Part shown: positions 32,401 to 43,429 of the stretch, in pieces
Position numbering within the stretch: the stretch's first letter is position 1
How the letters are laid out: each line of letters opens with the position of its first letter
From: Telmatactis stephensoni
Taxonomy: Eukaryota; Cnidaria; Anthozoa; Actiniaria; Isophelliidae
NCBI GenBank assembly: GCA_029948255.1
Contig: JALIZF010001474.1
Span: forward strand, 43,501-107,500
Direction: 5' to 3'
Length of the DNA: 64,000 nt
Translations under genes and position numbers: made by a program
Notes under the pieces: generated by a model
Database searches by the model: none
Told to the model about the DNA's origin: nothing
The model's input: only the letters and a program-made list of their open reading frames with translations

Positions 32401-35400
32401 CTTTGTTGACACATATCCTACTACTGGCAAGTCTACAGATGCTAGTTCAAGTGAGGTGCAGGTATTCAAATGCATCAAATTATAATTAAGATGACAGCAA
32501 TACTGACATTAACCTTTGAAAAAAGATTATTAAAGGATATCATAAATACTCTTGGTACAAGCTAGAGGTTTAAAGGTAGCTAGTAAAATTGTAGCAAGGA
32601 GGGCAAGGGGAGCCCCCTCCCCCCCTAAAATTTGGGGCTTGAGCCAATCTTCTGAATGATCAGATGCCATATATGATATATTGATCACTTTAAAGTTTGA
32701 AATAGATCTAGAGTGAGTTTTGGAGCTATACGTATTTTTGTCATGTTGAAAGGCTCACAAGAAAACTGCCCCCTTTTCAGGTTTTGATGCATGTCCCACT
32801 GTCAAGAGGGATATTGCAGAGGACATCATAGGGCAGGGAATCACATACCCCAGAAGCTCCTTTATTTCTGAACCCATCTCCCAGGCCTCTGCTTATATAA
32901 CCTTAGGTATAATTAATGACATTAGTTTTTCAACTTAATATCTGTGCTGAAAATTATTATTTTTTACCCTTAGGAATGCAGCAGGTTTCATGCTGGAGAA
33001 GTGTCCAGTTCCCTTCGCTCCAAAGGCAAAAATAAACTGCTTGATGAGAAAGCTCTTTTTGGAAGGGTGTGCAGGCACGATTTTCCAAAGGGATTTTTGA
33101 ATATCAAGCATGGAGAAAGGTACAATCAAATTTAATTTTTATTATCTAAAAAACGGAAATCCTACTGAAAATGTAATGATACAATCATATCAAATTTTTG
33201 TAGCAGTTCTTGTAGTTCGATCCTGAGACATTATCTCATCCATGGCAGAATTACTGTAAACATCACGGGTAGCAAGGGGGATGTTTTGGCCAGGGCCTTT
33301 CAGTAAAGCCCACGATTGCAGCACTACACTGCTTTCGTATTTCTAATATTCAGACACATAAACTCTAAACATTATGACCATTACATTCAATATTTCAGAA
33401 TTTCATATTCCATTTATGAATGCAAGCGGATTCTGGAGCTTGTCAAGTGGAAAAAAGACATTTCTGTGATATTAATGTATGACATAGCTTGTATTCTTTC
33501 CTCACATATCGAGGTAAGTGTCAAGATGTTTGATAAAACCAAATATAAAAACACCACAATAAATATGTTGCACTTGTATGTATAAGCAGCCGGACTTCTA
33601 TTCTTTATTATTTTGAGAAATTTACAAAGACGTAATGGCAGTGATTACATCCCATTAATTTCTTTAATCTTCTCACAGAACAACCCATCTTTGAAGGATT
33701 TGGCTGAAATTCCTTTAGCCATTCCTATTTTCCACTGTTATGGGCATAAGGCAGCTTGTCAAGTAGGTTTATTCATTAGTCTTGGTTGCCCGGGTGGGAG
33801 ACTCCATTGTACATGAAAGGATCAGGTATGCTCGTCGTATGTCTTAGGTGTAAAAATCAACGATTTGGTATCTTTGAGGGTGTTAAAATTGAAGTTTAGA
33901 GTTTACCATTTCCTGGTATTTTTAGGGTGTCAAAAGAGCCCATCGCTTTTCATATTTTATAATTGCGCATAAGGGGTTTAAGAGCTTTAATATGATACTC
34001 AGAATAATACGCAGAGAAACATTTAAAAACGTTTATTTATTTTTTGTGGTATCTCTTAGGGGTTAAAAATCGTCCAGCCACGCCCTTCTTAAAATTTCCG
34101 ACGGGCGTACCGGATGGAGTCTCCCCTCGGGAGTTGTAATCAAAACAAAACCAAACAAAAAAGAAGCAAGGAAAGAAAATATACGCTTGATATAGCATAC
34201 ACTTGAGCTGAATTTATGATACTAGCTGGGAGTGCGCCAAATATTCCCAACGGCTAGGGAGAACTAATTCTAATGCAAACCATTAATTATCATAGAATCG
34301 TAATATTTTGGATATCCGTGCCAAGACGTTGGCATGGTAGTTGGTCATAGATTAATTAAACGTTTTTTTAAAATTACTTTTTCGAGATCTATGGGGATGT
34401 AAGTAACTAGACGCACGTCATCGTTGACGGCTTTCTAAATCTACAGGAGAACGTTCTGCATGCTAATAGCACTTACGTGTATACACGCCTATATTCTCTC
34501 CTCATCTTTTCAATTTTTTTTCAGGTACAATTTAGTCCTCGGAGAATTAAGTCAATAGGACTGACTGATGGTGAGGGAACAGAAAGGCTGTGGTCATTCC
34601 TCAGAGACTACAGGCGCATCACCAAAGAAATGGGAACTACTAAGCGCACTGATGTGCTTACTGATGGTTTAATCCATTATGGCCAACAGTTGCTATTTAA
34701 ACAGGGTGAGTGTTCATCTGTATAATAAACCATATCACTAGTCTGAATGAGCTATTTTTAACACTGTCACCAGCAGCTATAACGCCGCGTACTCGTCTCT
34801 TTTGAGCATTTAAAAAGTATGTGTAATCACTTCCCTTCATTTTTAACAATTTTCTTTGACGTTTGTCCTTGTCTCCGAGTGAAACATAAAACGCTACAAT
34901 GCGTAGCGATATTGATAACAGCAAAATAATCTAATTTGTTTTATTAAGACATGTAAAACTATTCCACAACCACCTCTCAAATGATGTGTGATTGGTTTAT
35001 CATACAGATGGACACTTGTGGTTATGTACTTCTGCCTTTACGCAGTCTAATTTTTTACCCCATTCTTTCTTATTTAAAGGTGCAATTCTAAAGGGGAAAC
35101 TAACCCGCGCTTTGGATCTAAAGGAAAAAACGTCAAAAGAGCTCCAGGAAATAATTAAGTCACTACCACCAACATGTAATTATGAGATTACCGACAGATT
35201 ACAGCATAGATTGCTGACAATACTTTCAAAAATTGCTAACGTTGATTCAAACTGAATCATGCACGTTTGTATATCTCAAACGTTGCTACTCGTAACTCGG
35301 TTTTTATGTCTGATTCATGCAGATCTCTGATAGCGTATTTTGAAAGAAGTGTATTCTTATGTTTGGACGGTCAGAGTTCTGACATCTGAAAAAAAATACG

Positions 35401-37487
35401 TAGGCCGCTTCACATTTAGTTGCACATAAAGCAATAGACCATAGTACTAAGAGAGCGATGTGCTTTGCGCTTAAGATTATTTATAACAGGAAGTTGACGG
35501 CATATCGTGCGCGCAAGACGCTCAAACACTGCTGCAAACGATCTCGCGCCGATACGATACAAACAGTTATTGCTTCTGCAATCAAATTTCATTTTTTGTG
35601 CGCAAGATCGCATCAACCTCCTGTTACTAAAAATAACCTTAAATGCCAAGCACATCACGCAAACATCAATACCAGGTTTTGTCTCTTAGTATTATGGTCA
35701 CTTGATAAAAAGTCAATAGGTACAGGTTTATGTATTGGGATGTGATTTGATGTAATGTGATCTGATATGTTGTGGTGTGATGTGCCGGTTTTACAAATGT
35801 ATAGTGCAAAGAGACCATAATGCTCACGCTAATATTATGGTCTCTTGATAGTGTTACATTTATCGACATCTTAAAATTTTCATCAATGGCTTTGTTTGCA
35901 TGTGAAGCGTATAAATATGTCTTTTGATTTACCTTTGGTTGATAGTTCACTTTGCGTAGGTGCTACCTACATTAATCATCGGTTTGTTTGTAGTTGTTTA
36001 CAGTAATTCTGCCATGGATGAGATAATGTCTCAGGAACTACAAGAACTGCGTTTTAACAAAGCAGGTTTGTACACAATGCACGCGTCACAAGAACTTAAC
36101 AAAACTAGTTAACCCTAACAGCAATAAAACACTTATTAGCATATACGTTATTGTTCAGAGCTTAAAATGACTTGGGACGAACGATATGCCGATCTCCTTT
36201 TGCAGCATAGCATGTTGAGGTTTGTGAATGACTGCATTTGGCTTGCATAAATTCACATGTTTATCTTTTTTTACTTTTTTTGGGTTACATTACAGGAATG
36301 AAATGGTTGCTGATGGTGACTCTCAGAAGCAGTCCCGTAAGCAGTCAGACAAGTATGGTTTGATTTATACAACAATGCTTGCATTTTTATAGTTTTAGTC
36401 AAAACTTTGTATAATTTTGACGCAGGATTGAAAGAACGTTGAAACAAATAGAAAAAGCGAACGGAGTTCGAAAGCGCTGGTCTCTGAGCAGTCAGCAGTT
36501 TCAAGTTAGCAAGCATCAACTCTGTACGAAAAGACGGCAACAGTGTCTGGCTCAATTGCACACTATAGCCTCTGAAAGAACTTTCCTTTTGGAAATGAAG
36601 AAGAAATACGCGGGTAAATCAGGATGTGACGGGTTTGTTGTTGTTGTCTACCCTTTCATTTCCCTGTCTTTCGCTTAATTCTTTTTTCTTCCTTTCTTCG
36701 TTGTAATTTTTTCGTTCTTGTGGTCTTTCTTTCTTTGTATCCTGACTATCTACATTGGGTTGTCTTTTCTTTTTTCAGATAATTTGCCGTAACAACTGTC
36801 GTATTACCGCACCTTAACTTAATAATATTAATCGGTATATTTCTCAATGCAGACGGCCAAGCAATTGCAAAGAAGCTGAGCAAGATGATCGAAAAAGCTA
36901 CAGCGTCACTAAAGAAGATTCTGGCGAAAGCGAATGCACTTCTTCCAAGTGGTGGTGCTGAGCCAGAAATTACATTCGATGATGCCAAAGATCCATCTTG
37001 CCAGCTATATACAGCGATACTTCGCCAAGATCAAGATTTCTCACCGTCAGTACTACCATCATCCTTAAAGCGAAGGCTAATTGATCTCCACTCTCTGAAA
37101 GAAAGGTGTTCAGAGGAGGTTCATCTTGTGAACGAGGAAGTGAAAAGATTAACTTCCTTTTATACCAATCAACTGGCAGTCATAGACGAGGTATCGAATG
37201 GTACGACTGACGCGGGGTTTCGAAGTGTAGTGCAAGGAAATAGGCTTGTCCTACAAAAACACCTTCTCCAACTGAAGTCTATTCTGTCAGATCTCTTTCC
37301 TGCTATAGATTTCAGCTCGTACCAGAAGTCCCAAACCTTTGAGATCATGACTGACGGGAAGTGTATATACCCTATAGAATATACACCTGCAGAGGACCAG
37401 GAAGAAATTCAAGAAAATGATTCCGATTTTGATGATGAGCTGTCCTCTGGTGAAGAAGAGGAGGAAGAAGACGACGAATTCCTTTAA
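29472..37487 (+). CDS. KDZ transposase with N-terminal CxC zinc cluster, 17 predicted exons, 905 aa
   Basis: Likely excises and inserts the surrounding transposon. Predicted exons: 29472-29897, 29981-30101, 30232-30295, 30595-30751, 31022-31071, 31438-31519, 32273-32455, 32974-33119, 33399-33513, 33679-33762, 34525-34705, 35080-35175, 35994-36065, 36159-36219, 36296-36352, 36426-36613, 36853-37487. All junctions are GT-AG and phases match throughout. Residues about 99-136 form the CxC cluster (ICCICNKNQ, CCQCGPQTFFC, then C and H ligands). RYGLWPGSPEKP is the family motif before the core. Core acidic residues: D310 (ESMDACFGL), D438 (MYDIACIL), E493/E496 (DGEGTERLW), with VCRHDFPKGF between. 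The C-terminus has the KKYADGQAIAKKLSK motif, coiled-coil helices and an acidic tail. Alternative: if exon 12 is not cut at 35176 it reaches a stop at 35253-35255, losing the C-terminus. Acceptor choices are by eye; residue roles follow the family. Confidence 0.92.
33203..33261 (-). repeat. Inverted partial copy of transposase exon 13 inside intron 8
   Basis: The complement of this stretch matches 35997-36050 (TTTACAGTAATTCTGCCATG and GATGAGATAATGTCTCAGGA onward) except for a 3-base insertion. It thus copies the acceptor region and most of exon 13 in reverse orientation 2.8 kb upstream, and could pair with the exon in the transcript. Confidence 0.85.
35434..35705. mobile_element. MITE (family M1) in a transposase intron
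   Basis: The left end ACCATAGTACTAAGAGAGCG and right end CTCTTAGTATTATGGTC are inverted copies. The interior near the right end (GTTACTAAAAATAACCTTAA and CAAACATCAATACCAGG) is related to the MITE at 42933-43423. It lies between exons 12 and 13 of the transposase and does not break the frame. A further hairpin with the same end word (AGAGACCATAAT/ATTATGGTCTCT) follows at 35812-35848. Confidence 0.75.
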
Positions 37488-37599
37488 GTGTCATGAAGTA
37501 CAGTAGTCGCCGTCTTTTTAAGAATCAAACGCATCTTCTCTAAAAAACTGTTTATTTAAGTGTCGAAACCTTTTAGCGCTTGCGCACTAATTGAGGGAC

Positions 37600-37996
37600 A
37601 CCCAGTACTACCTGCCACATGGACGGCTCGTCGGCGTCTAAACTGGCTCCCCCACCAGGTTCAATTCTTTCTGGTGAGGAGGGTGGCATGACACCCAGCA
37701 GGAATAAAAACAAGATATGTCAAAGGGCGGATGAGCTCGACTGAGCCAACGGCCATCATGCATCAGTGGACTTTTATTTTATTTTGTGTTAAATGTAATT
37801 TTAAACAGTAATTTGTTGTACAGTAATTTGTAGTGTATTTTAAAATCAATTTTCATGGTACGGACTGTGTAGCGGCAGCCCGAAGGCGCCATCCTATGCT
37901 CACAGTTTACCATGCATGTTATATGTTTTTGTAAAGCGCCTAGAGCAGATTCTGGATAAGTGCCATATAAATTCATTCAAGTTCATTATTATTATT

Positions 37997-38043
<47 letters not shown>
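37600..38043 (+). mobile_element. LINE 3' end with (ATT)n(ATG)n tail
   Basis: Contains TGTAAAGCGCCTAGAGCAG and GTGCCATATAAATTCATTCA, which is the usual 3' terminal hairpin-like segment of many LINEs, followed by a trinucleotide tail (37986-38043, ATT changing to ATG). Severely 5' truncated; inserted just after the transposase stop codon. The left limit is approximate. Confidence 0.65.
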
Positions 38044-38044
<1 letters not shown>

Positions 38045-38078
38045 TTGAGAACAGAACAACACATCAAACAAACTGATC

Positions 38079-38270
38079 AATAGGCGACTTGCATTATGGC
38101 GTCATATACTACAACTACCAGAATGCTTTGCCCACTTTCTATTGAGAAATAATTATAGTGCCAATAATTCGACTATTCTCAGAAGGGAATAAAAATCTGA
38201 ATAAGAAAGAAAATTTGTAGAGCATTCTGGTAGTTGTAGTAAAATGATGCCATTGTGCAAATGGTCTATT
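38079..38270. mobile_element. MITE (family M2), copy 1
   Basis: AATAGGC ends and an inner inverted pair, ACTACAACTACCAGAATGCT against AGCATTCTGGTAGTTGTAGT. A second copy lies at 61776-61965 with the same interior (TTTGCCCACTTTCT, GGGAATAAAAATCTGAATAA). About 190 bp, no coding capacity. Confidence 0.88.
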
Positions 38271-38282
38271 CACATGTGATCC

Positions 38283-38362
38283 AGGCGCTCGAGCTGGTAC
38301 TCGAACCCGGACCGTAGTGGTGAAAGGCCAGCGCTCTAACCGCTCGGCCAACCATGCCACCC
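38283..38362 (-). repeat. tRNA-derived SINE head
   Basis: On the minus strand GGTGGCATGGTTGGCCGAGC continues to GGTTAGAGCGC. TGGCCGAGCGGTTA (38350-38337) is a polymerase III box A of the Ser/Leu tRNA type, and GGTTCGAGTACC (38307-38296) a box B with one base off consensus, about 30 bases apart. The arms between do not fold as a proper anticodon stem, so this is a SINE or tRNA pseudogene, not a working tRNA. Confidence 0.65.
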
Positions 38363-38369
38363 TTCACTT

Positions 38370-39930
38370 CACTTTATTATAATGTGCTACGTTATAAATA
38401 ACATATAATGCACAGCGTGTTAACTCAAATCGACGTGAGTAATAAATAGATAATAATAGATAATAACATAAATAGATAATATAAATAGAAATGATCTCCG
38501 GCTCCAAAAAACATTTCATTATATTGTAGATAAGGATACCTATTTGTTGTTAAGGTAATAGGCTCCCCGGCGACGAATTTTTTATAAATTTACATTTAGA
38601 ATGTTTTTGACTTGAAACACAATGCAGAAAATAAGGTTCAACGTGCTAGTTTCGGTGCTATGATAGTTGGAAAGGAGCAAAAAACAGCCATTGTGAACGA
38701 AAACATCTCAAAAGTTTCAAGTCTTCTTTACTCACGTGACTTTACTGTAAATATTTGCTATATGTGCCGCAATAATGTAGGCTCCGCATGCTCAATTAAA
38801 CAAAGCCGATATCATGAAAAAGGAGTATGTACATATTTGTAAATAAAGCCAAATGCAAATGCAAGCTTTCGCATTTGAAAGTCGTATTTATTCGCGAATG
38901 GGATAATAAAAAACGACGTTCAAAAATCGGTCGTTCAAAAATAGTAAAAATATTTCTTTTACGTCTTTTTTTTGTTATAGCTTTGATCAAAATACATCGA
39001 CAAACATAACATTAAGAATATCAATATATCGAGGTGCTACAATTTAAGCCTGCATGGCACCTGGCATATTGAAATACTTTAGAAAATGGGAAGGCTGATC
39101 GAATTTTTCATAGCTACGTCCGCGCACAAGTTAATGCATGCGCAATGCAAACGGCGTTATGCGCACGAATGCGCGAGTGCATTTACATGATTGTAAACTA
39201 TATGTTGTGATTAACTGCACTTAAATTTTCTTTTGCTCTAAAAAGGGGGATGGGCACGGGGGACCTTATTCGAGGCCGGAGGGGTGGGTTGAAGGGTATT
39301 TCAAATTTTGGCCGCTGTGAGTGCATTTATGATCGCCATTTTTTGCTCATAAAACGTTGTGACCGTAATGACCACGGCTAACACTATTTAAATTAATGAA
39401 ACAGCTCAAAACAACCGACTTTTTAGCATTTATTATTTAAGTGCTTATTGAAAGCAAAAGTAAAACGTTTCGTTTTGTAATATGTTTATTTAAGTTTTTT
39501 AGAATTTGATCGAGATCCTCGATTAGTGTCACAACGCAAAAACATTTTGAAACGTAAATAGAACTATTATTATCATCATCATCATTTATTATTATCAACA
39601 TACTATGTATGTCAGCTAGCCCACCCCGCCCCATTGGTTAAAACCACACTCAACAGCAAACGAAAAAGATTGCGAAAATATTTCAATTTTGCTTCGTCTA
39701 CATAATGGCACATTAAATATAAATAAATGGTATCTAAACAGGGAAGCTACAACATATAATAACTTACTTTATTATATAACTATGACGTAATTTTACCATA
39801 TAAGGATGAGAGAACTAAGCAAATATGAGGCCGTATTATACCGTATTACATAGTTGAAAACTGGTTTGTCATATTTTACATAAAACAATCGGAAAATAGG
39901 AAATTAAGAAGCAGTTATATAATAAATCCC
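38370..39930. other. KDZ spacer, no gene recognised
   Basis: Lies between the transposase and the RFX/pseudokinase gene. It has short frames only, none with a family signature, and an AT/TCA-rich simple stretch at about 39568-39600. Confidence 0.4.
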
Positions 39931-39933
39931 TAA

Positions 39934-40063
39934 TTAGATATTTTCTTGTGTATTACGGGCTGACATTTTACTCATCGCTCGTATTTTGCCTCGCCTAAAG
40001 GCTCGGCAAAATACGTACGCGACTCGTAAAATATCAGCCCGTAATACACAAGAAAACATCTAA
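39934..40063. mobile_element. 130-bp palindromic MITE with TAA target duplication
   Basis: Ends TTAGATATTTTCTTGTGTAT and the near-complement ending at 40063 enclose further pairing (TACGGGCTGA against TCAGCCCGTA, TATTTTGCC against GGCAAAATA). TAA lies directly outside both ends (39931-39933, 40064-40066). A TWA target duplication is the habit of PIF/Harbinger elements. Confidence 0.8.
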
Positions 40064-40268
40064 TAAGTGGTAAGTAATTGACTGAAATGCGTAAAATAAC
40101 AGTATATTTAGAAAACATAGATGACCTTCTTGGTCTCAATTTGGCATGTCTGTTTTTTTACCTAGCTATTCATGATTACTTATAAACCTCCTAGCGCCGG
40201 ATACAATCGCCTACTATCTCGATCAGCAACAGTTTACGGTATTCTTTTTTGTTTGTGTTTTTTTTTTT

Positions 40269-40326
40269 TCTTGTTGTTGTTGTTGTTGTTGTTGTCGTTG
40301 TTGTTGTCGTTGTTGTTGTTGTTGTT
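40269..40326 (+). repeat. (TTG)n microsatellite, imperfect
   Basis: TTG triplets with occasional TCG, preceded by a T-run. Confidence 0.9.
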
Positions 40327-40932
40327 TTGCAAGGCTGTTGCATTACTCAGTGTGACCCGGCTTCAAGACCTGCTTGGGTTCATGAGCGGCACAGCTTATA
40401 AAAACTGAATAATAGATAAATCGTCCTTTGATCTTTCTTACCCACTCAACGCTAAAGAATTATTAAAAGTTATTCGTGACTAAATATACGTCGATACCGA
40501 TTCAAACAATCCTCGGCACTCAGAATAGCTGCAGACATAATCAAAAGTGTATTTGAGAAATTTATTCTCCTCAATTAAGTTGCACGATAAACCAGGTCAC
40601 AGTTATTAGCTCACTGACTTAGCATGTTCCTCTAATTCTCGATATGAAGAATAATCTCAAAAGAAATAATTTTGTTATTTCTAAAAACAAAGTGTTATGA
40701 TCCAAAACTAAGGATTCATAAATAGATGGAATATTTCAGCAGGTTATTTCGATTTTGATTAAAATAGATCGAATTTTCTGTTCTCTCAAAGGGGGACTGA
40801 CGTCAGGCCCCCTTATTTTCACAGCCGTGAGGAGATTGGTACATAGGAACTAAATTTAGAAACCAATGTGTATGTCAAAGAAGCTTTTGAAGGTCATTCA
40901 CGCGATCCTGGGCAACTTTTGCAAAATTCATT

Positions 40933-42523
40933 ATGACGACGAGTGCCATTAAAACTGTATCAAAAGTTTCTGAAAAAGAAATGCAAGAATTCGTCACGTG
41001 GTGAGTTTATTCTTTTTATTTGAAAGGCCTTTTATGATTTTTTAAACGACACATTGAAGAAGACGGAGTTGTTTTGAATTGCGTAATTCATTTTAAATTT
41101 AGGTTGAAAGAGAATTTTGTCGCCACAGCCCGAAGCGAGGGACGACTTGAATGTTCTGTCGTACGTGGGATTGTCAAAAATGTGTGGCCAAAATTGAATG
41201 ATCGCCAAATAGGACAAGCTATAAGAAAGACTTTTTGTTGGGTTAGAAGGATCAGAAGCAACAGCACTTATTATTACACAAATTTGCTGCAGCAAGATTT
41301 GAAAGCCTATGGCCATACTGGAAACAAAGGTAGCGTTGACATTTCAGTATTGAATAGTTTGTATATTTGTATATATACTCTGGAAAGATTTCGGTTCCCT
41401 GCATCAAATAGGACATGGCTGTTGCGAAACAGTTCAGTAGCCAAAATTGTATCATTGCGTGACCCATCACGGGTCAGACCACTATTAAAGTTTCTTATCG
41501 GCTATATGCGGAAAAAGAAATAAAAACAAACAGACAAGCAAGCAAACAAACATACAAGTAAACAAACAAACGAACGAAGGAACGAACAAACAAGCAAACC
41601 AAACAAACAAACGCGGTTGCACTGCTCTTGTCAATCAGTCATTCCAAAAGGAGACTAGCGAGCTAGAGTGAACTAGTTTGGGCTGCGTCGGTGGATTAAA
41701 GGGAAACTTTTAACAGCGTAAAAAGGGCTTTAACTTACTGAAGTTTCGAGCTAGCCCTCGTCAGAGTACATTCCAAGGATCTTATTTATTTATTCAAACA
41801 TTTCGACTAACTTAATTGATTTAACGCCTTTTTAGGGCAAACTTGTGCTGAATCTAATGAAAAAACAGTTCCTTGTATAAAGAGAGAACTTCTCAAACTT
41901 TCAGAGGACAGAACCACAACAAGTCAAGGTAGCTCGAGTGTAATACGCTTGGCCAAGTATGAGGGGTTTAATGTTGCAGCAAAGGAATTTCATCCAGGAA
42001 CTTCTCCTGACAGAGTCACGAATGTCTGCCATTGCTCCTAGGTATGGCTGTTGAAAAAGAACCTTACCTTCTTGTTTTCAAATTCTATGGGAGCGTGTCA
42101 ATCCAATTGTCAACGAACTTGGCTACCGCTTTAATGGTGCCCACCTTGCCTTCAAATCTGTGGGTTCCATATATCATAAAGCTTGCAAAAGGAGTATCGC
42201 ATTTTCATGACAAACAATACATTCACGGTTGTCTCGACGAATACCATGTGATGGTTTTCAAATACAAGGGACAGTTTTTGCCCAAGATGGTTGGACTTGG
42301 GAACTCCATGGGCTTCCAGGATAATGACCTTCTAACGAAAGAACTAATAGCTTTAGGTCGCGTCATCCTCAAAATCTTCTCCAAGTTATCCACTCAGCAT
42401 CCATCATTGGGATTGCTACTCACAAGAACGATCGACCCTCTGACTGACTATCGCACACGCCCGACAGCCATGGAGATCGCAAACCGGTTTCAAGAACTAT
42501 TGGATAGTGGTCACTTTCGGTGA
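40933..42523 (+). pseudogene. KDZ passenger gene: RFX-like winged helix fused to a pseudokinase, frame broken
   Basis: Predicted exons 40933-41000, 41103-41329 and 41836 onward join in matching phases. The N-terminal part resembles an RFX-type DNA-binding winged helix: WLKENF at its start, then NDRQIGQAIRKTF, then RRIRSNSTYYYTNL, the place where RFX proteins have their RR...RG.S.Y.Y wing. A protein-kinase fold follows: glycine-loop region, VAAKEFHPG with the conserved lysine, CLPLLLGMAVEKEPYLLVFK, and HGCLDEYHVMV where active kinases have HRDLKxxN. The DFG position reads GLG, so catalytic Asp, Lys and Asn are all replaced and it should not phosphorylate. Near 42010-42025 the frame shifts by one and about 15 residues before the CLPLLLG motif seem missing; the first frame stops at 42037-42039 and the second runs to 42523. 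It is either a broken gene or a sequence error. The role, perhaps regulation by DNA binding, is inference. Confidence 0.7.
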
Positions 42524-42529
42524 CTGCAC

Positions 42530-42930
42530 CCATAATCACTTAATTCATTTCACGAAGGATGGATAATGATATCCATCGAATATACTCTCGTCTGGATTTA
42601 GCCAATGGAGATATCCAACTTCGCGCAAGCCGGTGTGAGATGGGGTGCAGGGGTTTGAGGAGAAAGGTGAAGAAGTGTGGTAAAGGAGAATGAGGACGGG
42701 GCGGGAGGAGGGTGGGGGTGAAAGGGGAAAGCCTTGGGCGTGATGATACGCATGATACACGTGATGAGATGTGGTTATTGTTTTTAGCGGGCCGCGAAAT
42801 TTAGCGATTTCTTAAGTTCAGCGGCTTATTAGTTTAGGGATTTTGAAGAGAATCGACTATTTTTTTATACAGTTGATCAAAGAGACCCAATAATTTCAAA
42901 TCAATATTACTGATTACAAAATTTAGTGTT
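42530..42930. other. KDZ spacer, no gene seen
   Basis: Includes a purine-rich plus-strand stretch (GGAGGAGGGTGGGGG, 42700-42716) downstream of the pseudokinase. Nothing coding. Confidence 0.4.
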
Positions 42931-42932
42931 TT

Positions 42933-43423
42933 CAAGAGACCATAATACTAAGAGAGCGAAACTCAGTATTGATGTCTGTGCGATGTTCGCGGCGACTAAG
43001 GCTATTTTTAGTAACTTCGCCAATCGCGCGCGCAAGGCACTTAAAAAATAGAATTTGCTCTTTGGCGTGCGCGCGGAAGGGACCGTTTGAATTGCCTTGC
43101 GCGCGCGATGGCGAAGTTACTAAAAATAGCCTTAGGCGCCACGAACATCGCACAAACATCAATGCTGAGTTTCGCTCTCTTAGGCCAAGTTCAGACGTCG
43201 AACTTTTGCCGCGTCGAATCTAATTGTGATGAGAAGTGCGACTTCTGAACCAAATGAATTTGACAAATTTGATTCAAACTGAATTTTTCAATTTAACACT
43301 TAATCAAATCTGTCAAATACAGTAGGTTCAGACGCCGCACTTCTCATCTACAAAATGCAACAATTAGATTCGACGCGGCAAAAGTTCGACGTCTGAACTT
43401 GGCCTTAGTATTATGGTCTCTTG
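42933..43423. mobile_element. MITE (family M1) with 7-bp target duplication, itself split by another MITE
   Basis: The ends CAAGAGACCATAATACTAAG with AGAGCG following and the complement ending at 43423 are flanked by GTGTTTT on both sides (42926-42932, 43424-43430). Inner arms GCTATTTTTAGTAACTTCGC and TTGCGCGCGCGATGGCGAAG pair. The right arm is interrupted at TTA by the element 43183-43404. Related to 35434-35705. Confidence 0.88.
43183..43404. mobile_element. PIF/Harbinger-type MITE nested in the M1 MITE
   Basis: 222 bp. The ends GGCCAAGTTCAGACGTCGAA and complement continue as TTTTGCCGCGTCGAATCTAA on both sides. TTA flanks both ends (43180-43182, 43405-43407); removing one TTA and the insert restores the M1 arm CGCTCTCTTAGTATTATGG exactly. 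The 3-bp TTA duplication points to the PIF/Harbinger superfamily. Confidence 0.92.
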
Positions 43424-43429
43424 GTGTTT

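Noticed and set aside
32764..32907. Possible extra transposase exon after a TTTTCAG acceptor
   Set aside because: Exons 7 and 8 join in phase directly (SSSE to ECSRFHAGE) and the extra segment has no family similarity, so it is treated as intron.
41338..41523. Read-through of the RFX-like frame beyond 41329
   Set aside because: A donor at 41330 joins in phase to the kinase exon at 41836; the read-through part has no similarity.
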